A DNA stretch of 41,238 bases from Symbiodinium natans (lineage: Eukaryota; Sar; Dinophyceae; Suessiales; Symbiodiniaceae): positions 811,603-852,840 of the forward strand of contig CAJNDS010001046.1 in the NCBI GenBank assembly GCA_905221605.1. The letters are read 5' to 3'. Position 1 is the stretch's first letter, and every line of letters starts with the position of its first letter. Made by a program: the position numbers and the translations under genes. The notes under the pieces are model-generated. The model searched no databases and had not been told where the DNA came from. It was given only the letters and a program-made list of their open reading frames with translations. Below, piece by piece: positions 36,227-41,238 of the stretch.

Positions 36227-38900
36227 CTCTGTCTCTATCCCTGTCGCTACCTCTCTTTCTTTCGTTCTTTCTTTTGCTTTCTCTATTTCCCTGTCCCTAC
36301 TTGTATCTCTCACTCACTCATTCTCAGCCTCTTTATCTCACTCTATGCGCGATGGAAGCAGGCGTCCTTTTTACGTTTTCTGTGTTTTCAAGCAAAAAAA
36401 GACATCCCAAAAGAAAGCACTTAGGGGTATCCCTTGTGCTCGTTTGAAGACACAGAAAGCGATTAAAGAGACACCATTTTGGATTGGCAGCAAACCCAGC
36501 TGATGCTCATGGTATCTCACTCTATACATAGGGGCGGTGGAATGGGTGTCCTTTTTGCAATCGTTTTCTGCATCTTCAAGGGAGAAAAAGCGACACACCC
36601 CGAGAAGGAAAAGAACATATTTGCTAGAGAGGGGTGAAGAGCTCCTCTCTTTACTTATTCTTTACTTATTCTTTCCCTTTCCTCTCTTTCTATCTGTTCT
36701 TGTTCTTTTTCGCTTCAACAAGCAAAATAAGGGAGAGGAGATTTCCTGAAGAGGAGGGAGGACACCTATCTGTGAAGAGCAAGAATGGTTCTTTCTCATT
36801 CAAAAGGGACAGGGGAGAGATGCACCTTCTTTGCGTCCCTCTCCTTGCTTCCGGTCTCTTCTATTCCTTGCAGTACGCTTCCAGAAAAAAGGCGTCCTTG
36901 TGATCTCTCCTCTCTCACTTCTTTTTCCCTTCTCTCCATCTACTACCTTTTAACTGATTAAAAAGCAGGAAAGGAACTTGTATGATGAAGCTGGTGGCTC
37001 AATCTTATCCTTTTTTCAATGGTTGGGAAAGTGAGCGGGGTTGGCTGCTTGCCCGTGGCCCCCCTCCATGCTTCAGCATACCCCTCCTCTCGCCGTATCT
37101 CTTCGGCTTTTTCCGTTGTTCCCAAACGGAAAAAGAAAGCGAGTTCCCTTCATTTTCATGGTTCTTTCTTTGGTTTTTTTGATTTTAAAGGGAAACGAAC
37201 AAGAGAGAACAAAGACAAGAGAAGAAAGATGAAGACAAGTGCCATCTTCTCTCTGCCATGGGCGATGGAACGGGTGTCCCTTTGGATTGTTTTCTGCATC
37301 TTCAAGCGCCCCCGAACAAAACAACAACAGCAACAATGTCTCTCTCTGTCTCTATCCCTGTCGCTATCGTTCTTTCTTTCGCTCTTTCTTTAGCTTTCTC
37401 TTTTTCCCTGTCCCTACCTCTATCTCTCACTCACTCATTCTCGGTCTCTCAGTCTCTCTATCTCACTCTATGCGCGATGGAAGCAGGCGCTTGCAGTACG
37501 CTTCCAGAAAAAAGGCGTCCTTGTGATCTCTCCTCTCTCACTTCCCTTTCCCTTCTCTCCGTCTATTGCCCTTCAGCTGATGAACGAACAAGAAGGAACT
37601 TGGATGATAAAGAGGGTGACTCCCACTTCTCGGCCTATCTCTTCTGTTCCTTTCCTTACCCTTCTCCTTTGTCATAATTCTTCCTTTTTGTTTTCCTTAT
37701 TTCGACAAGGAAGAGGGAAGGGAGAGATAAGGGAGAGAGGATCGATAAGTTCCATCTTCTCTGTGCCTTGTTTTGTCTTTCCTTCCCCTTTATTCATCTC
37801 TCTTCTATTATTGCCTTTGCTCTTCCTGTTAAAAATGTAATCCTGTCTATTTCTCCTCCTCCTTCTCTCTCCCTCCTCTTCAACGAAAAAAACACAATCA
37901 AATTAAAGTAAGAGGGGGACGGAGGCACTTTTTCCATTCTTATCCTTTTTCAATGGTTGGGGAAAGTGAGCGGGGTTGGCTGCTTGCCCGTGGCCCCCCT
38001 CCATGCTTCAGCATATCCCTCCTCTGTATCTCTTCGGTTTTTCCGTTGTTCCCAAACGGAAAAAGAAAGCGAGTTCCCTTCATTGTCATGGTTCTTTCTT
38101 TGGCTTTTTTTATTTTAAAGGGAAACGAACAAGAGAGAACAAAGACAAGAGAAGAAAGATGAAGACAAGTGCCATCTTCTCTTTGCCATGGGCGATGGAA
38201 CGGGTGTCCCTTTGGATCGTTTTCTGCATCTTCAAGCGAGAAAAAAGGACGCCCCCGAAAAAAAACAACAACAGCAACAATGTCTCTCTCTGTCTCTATC
38301 CCTGTCGCTATCGTTCTTTCTTTCGCTCTTTCTTTAACTTTCTCTCTTTCCCTGTCCCTACCTCTATCTCTCACTCACTCATTCTCGGTCTCTCAGTCTC
38401 TCTATCTCACTCTATGCGCGATGGAAGCAGGCGCTTGCAGTACGCTTCCAGAAAAAAGGCGTCCTTGTGATCTCTCCTCTCTCACTTCCCTTTCCCTTCT
38501 CTCCGTCTATTGCCCTTCAGCTGATGAACAAACAAGAAGGAACTTGAATGATAAAGCTGGTGACTCCTTGCACTTGGACCTTGCCGTACTTCATCATATC
38601 CCACTTCTCGGCCTATCTCTTCTGTTCCTTTCCTTACCCTTCTCCTTTGTCATAATTCTTCCTTTTTGTTTTCCTTATTTCAACAAGGAAGAGGGAAGGG
38701 AGAGATAAGGGAGAGAGGATCGATAAGTTCCATCTTCTCTGTGCCTTGTTTTGTCTTTCCTTCCCCTTTATTCATCTCTCTTCTATTATTGCCTTTGCTC
38801 TTCCTGTTAAAAATGTAATCCTGTCTATTTCTCTTCCTCCTTCTCTCTCCCTCCTCTTCAACGACAAAAAAGCACAAGAAAAGGGGAAAACACAGGGGAA
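35700..38900 (+). repeat. Tandem segmental duplication in strand-asymmetric purine/pyrimidine DNA
   Basis: A block starting near CCATTCTTATCC and running through GCGGGGTTGGCTGCTTGCCC and ATGGGCGATGGAACGGGTGT occurs at about 35795, 36995 and 37933, with a diverged fourth version at 38900-39090. A second block (CTTGCAGTACGCTTCCAGAA) occurs at 36867, 37490 and 38434, and a third (GGCCTATCTCTTCTGTTCC) at about 37630 and 38607. The offset of the last two copies is about 940-976 bp. Open frames of 100-250 codons recur in each copy but are Ser/Leu/Phe low-complexity, so I do not call genes. Confidence 0.8.
36122..36216 (+). repeat. CA then CT compound microsatellite
   Basis: ACACAC passes into a CT run of about 60 bases. 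This expansion is present in the first segmental copy but absent from the copies at 37.3 and 38.3 kb. Confidence 0.95.
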
Positions 38901-39090
38901 TGGGTCCATGCTTCAGCATATCCCTCCTCTTGCCCTATCTCCTCGGTTCTTTTCGAAAGCGAGTTCCTTTCATTTTCGTTGTTCTTCCTTTGGTTTCTTA
39001 TTTCAAAGGCAAACGAACAAGAGAGAAGAAAGACAAGAAAGAGAGGAAAGACGAAGACGAGTACCATCTTCTCTTTGCCATGGGCAAAGC

Positions 39091-39185
39091 CCGCGGGGCG
39101 CCAGGCGGGCCAGGGGGGGGCCAGGGGGACAGGGTAGAAAGGCCCGAAACCACCTAAACTATCTAAACTATCTAACCTTGAATAT
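39091..39185. other. GC-rich junction with a fragment of the 9-bp palindromic satellite
   Basis: GGGCCAGGGGGG-type repeats are followed by CTAAACTATCTAAACTATCT at 39155-39174, the same unit as the satellite 4 kb to the left. Confidence 0.8.
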
Positions 39186-39209
39186 TTATGTGGGAGCTCA
39201 GTGTTCCAA

Positions 39210-39615
39210 AAACTTACAGCCAGGGGGACACTGCTTGCGATTTGTCATTTTGGAAGTTCGGTTTTGCAAAAAAAGAACGGGGGGACACTGCTTGGGATTT
39301 GTCATTTTGGGAGCTCCGTTCTTCAAAAACTTACGGGGGGCACTGCTTGCGATTTGACATTTTGGGAGCTACGTTTTCCAAAAGCTTAAGGGGCACACTG
39401 CTTGCGAATTGTCATTTTGGGCGCTCAGGTTTCCAAAAGCTTTAGGGGGGACACTGCTTGCGATTCATCATTTTGGGAGCTCAGTTGTCCAAACACTTAA
39501 GGGGGACGCTTCTTGCGATTTGTCATTTTGGGAGCTCAGTTTTCCAAAAACCTTAAAGGGGACACTGCTTGCGATTTGTCATTTTGGGAGCTCCATTTTC
39601 CAAAAACTTCTTGGA
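39210..39615 (+). repeat. 55-bp satellite B, seven copies
   Basis: CTTGCGATTT or a one-base variant at 39234, 39291, 39346, 39401, 39457, 39512 and 39568. Units contain GTCATTTTGGGAGCTC and a CCAAAAACTTAAGGGG-like block. Same period, core and TTA-GGG tail as satellite A. Confidence 0.95.
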
Positions 39616-39969
39616 CATTCATCTTTCTTTCCGGCAAGAACAGAGCCCGAGAAGAGAGATAAGAGAGCAAGATAAGAGAGCAGAGGAGAGGATGGATGAA
39701 GGCGGTGAGAATGAATCAGGGCGCCTCCCCCTTAGTTTTTGGTTTATTTTCTTCATCATTTCTTCTCCGACAGGCAAGAAAGGGAAGAGAGGAGAGATGA
39801 GGAGAGTGTGTAAATAGAAGAGTGACATATTTTCATGTTTATCTCTTCCTTGTTCTTCTCCTCCTGTTATCCGACTCCGTTTTCTCCTGACAGAACCGCA
39901 CGTTAGTCAAAGGTTTGTTGTTTTCCTCTTGTTGTCTGTTCCTTTCTCGCTGAATGGCAAGATCAAAAA

Positions 39970-40725
39970 AACATTCTGGACAGGGGAACCGTCTTCGTCC
40001 TTGTATATACAACTTTCTGTCTCCGTAAACGAAGGAACGGAAAAGTTGGAACGCAGGGGAGAGATTAAGGAAGGCAAGAGGAAGGGAACAGGGGAACTCA
40101 TCCCTGCCCTAGGGGGAGAGTGGGCCTCCTTATGCTTGCTTCTCTCTCCTCTTCCCGTCCATGTTCTTCGCTCATCTAGTGTTATGCATTCTCTCTCGCG
40201 CAAGAAAATCAAGAAGAGACACAAGCTAGAAGGGAGAGCAGAGAGATTAAGGAGGACAAGAAGAGAAAGAAGAGAGGATTAGAGGATGAATGCAGTGAGA
40301 CTGAGTGTGTGCACTTATCTTTGCGATGGGATTTCATTCCTCGTGTTTTCCTTGTACATTCTGCTCGTGGTTTCCTCGTCCTTGTTCTTGTTGTTCTCTT
40401 TATCTAGCTTGCTTAAACACTCTTGCTAACTCCTGTAGATAAAAAGAACATGCACAAGTGGACAGGGGAACCGTCTTCGTCCTTCTTCTTTACCCCTTCT
40501 TTCTCCTTAAAAGAACGGAACAGAACAGTTGGATGGAGCGCAGGGGAGGGACTAAAGAAGGCAAAGGAAGGGAACAGGGGAACTCGTCCCTGCGCTAGGG
40601 GGAGAGTGGGCCTCCCCTATGCAACAAACAACTACTTGCTTCTCGCTCTTCCCGTCCATGCGCTTCGCTCATCTAGTGTTATGCATTCTCTCCTCCATAA
40701 GCAAGAAGAGACAACAGCTAGAAGT
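39970..40725 (+). repeat. 482-bp tandem duplication
   Basis: The block from GACAGGGGAACCGTCTTCGT (39979) to GTTATGCATTCTCTC (about 40195) recurs from 40461 to about 40695 with roughly 85 percent identity by eye. Looser flanking copies of GGATGAATG or GGATGGATGAAGG lie at 39690, 40282, 40747 and 40944. Confidence 0.85.
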
Positions 40726-40806
40726 GAGAGAGCAGACAGAAGAGGGAGGATGAATGGGTTGAGATTGGCATTTGTTCTTTATATGTAGCCATTATTCTCC
40801 TCGGTA

Positions 40807-40807
<1 letters not shown>

Positions 40808-40886
<79 letters not shown>

Positions 40887-40930
40887 GAGCGCGAGAGAGA
40901 GAGAGAGTGAGTGAGACAGAGAGAGAGCGA
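40808..40930 (+). repeat. GA microsatellite
   Basis: Over 100 bases of nearly perfect GA. Confidence 0.97.
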
Positions 40931-41238
40931 AAAGAGGAGACGGTGGATGAAGGTAGTGAGACTGACTTTTTCTTTGATGATTCCTTCCACTTTCCTTTTC
41001 TTCTACCCAAAGTCAAGAAAGGGAAGAGAGGAGAGGGTGTAAAGTGAATAGTGACTGAATGTAAAGAGTTCTATGGTTCCTTGATCTTCTCCTGTCCCGA
41101 CCCCTTTTTCTCCTCGACAACGGGAAGGGGTCATACACCCTGGACTGTTCGTACAATCCTTTTATAACCGTTGAATGCACAACCCTAGACCATGAACCCA
41201 AAAGACATAAAATGTCACCTACTTTTCTAGTAGCAATA

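Noticed and set aside
35689-36447. 252-codon plus-strand frame and its relatives in each segmental copy
   Set aside because: Low-complexity Ser/Leu/Phe sequence from pyrimidine-rich DNA; frames differ between copies at small indels and no domain is visible.
35034-39615. CRISPR-like direct repeats in the 55-bp satellites
   Set aside because: Whole monomers are similar, not constant repeats with unique spacers.

Overview
The window is nuclear DNA of a eukaryote, most likely a dinoflagellate. The reasons: introns begin with GT, GC or GA and almost always end AG|G; predicted proteins contain sequence blocks that I associate from memory with large uncharacterised dinoflagellate gene families; introns are rich in alternating GCATGC/GTGCAC; and TTTAGGG/CCCTAAA arrays (the plant and dinoflagellate telomere type) are scattered internally. 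No rRNA, tRNA or prokaryotic-type operon was seen. The species cannot be fixed from the window.

Left part (1-18.6 kb): all convincing genes lie on the minus strand, consistent with unidirectional gene order. From right to left (5' to 3' of the genes) they are: a split gene B (18593-12036); a complete 12-exon gene C (17353-13119) lying inside one 4.7 kb intron of B on the same strand; gene A (9285-5032), a large acidic/basic repeat protein with a C-terminal domain; small gene F (4388-3467); a doubtful short gene G (3065-2763); and gene T (1937-1), a DDE-transposase-like protein running off the left edge. Exon models were made by reading all frames and matching intron phases; exon lengths agree with the phases throughout genes A, B and F, and in C except for one exon with an apparent 22-nt deletion. 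Between and inside these genes sit at least ten interstitial telomere-like arrays, some mutated to TTAGGGC, TTTGGGG and TTTTGGGG.

Middle part (18.6-32 kb): mostly decayed mobile DNA on the plus strand. It holds a reverse-transcriptase pseudogene (about 19969-20757), several unassigned coding-like fragments (20.7-23.7 kb), a composite inverted-repeat element (about 27843-29555) packed with GTCACTTGTGCCC motifs, a truncated retroelement protein gene (30089-31167) and a short Cys-rich gene (31531-31785).

Right part (32-41.2 kb): no convincing gene. It is repeat DNA: a palindromic 9-bp satellite organised in five units of about 360 bp (33.2-35.0 kb), two related 55-bp satellites (35.03-35.5 and 39.2-39.6 kb), strand-asymmetric purine/pyrimidine DNA in tandem segments of about 0.95 kb (35.7-38.9 kb), a 482-bp tandem duplication (39.98-40.72 kb) and a long GA microsatellite.

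How the parts relate: genes A and C share a style (acidic Ser/Glu-rich tracts alternating with KPKK blocks, then a compact C-terminal domain), while T, the RT pseudogene and the 30 kb element are mobile-element proteins. No pathway links the genes.
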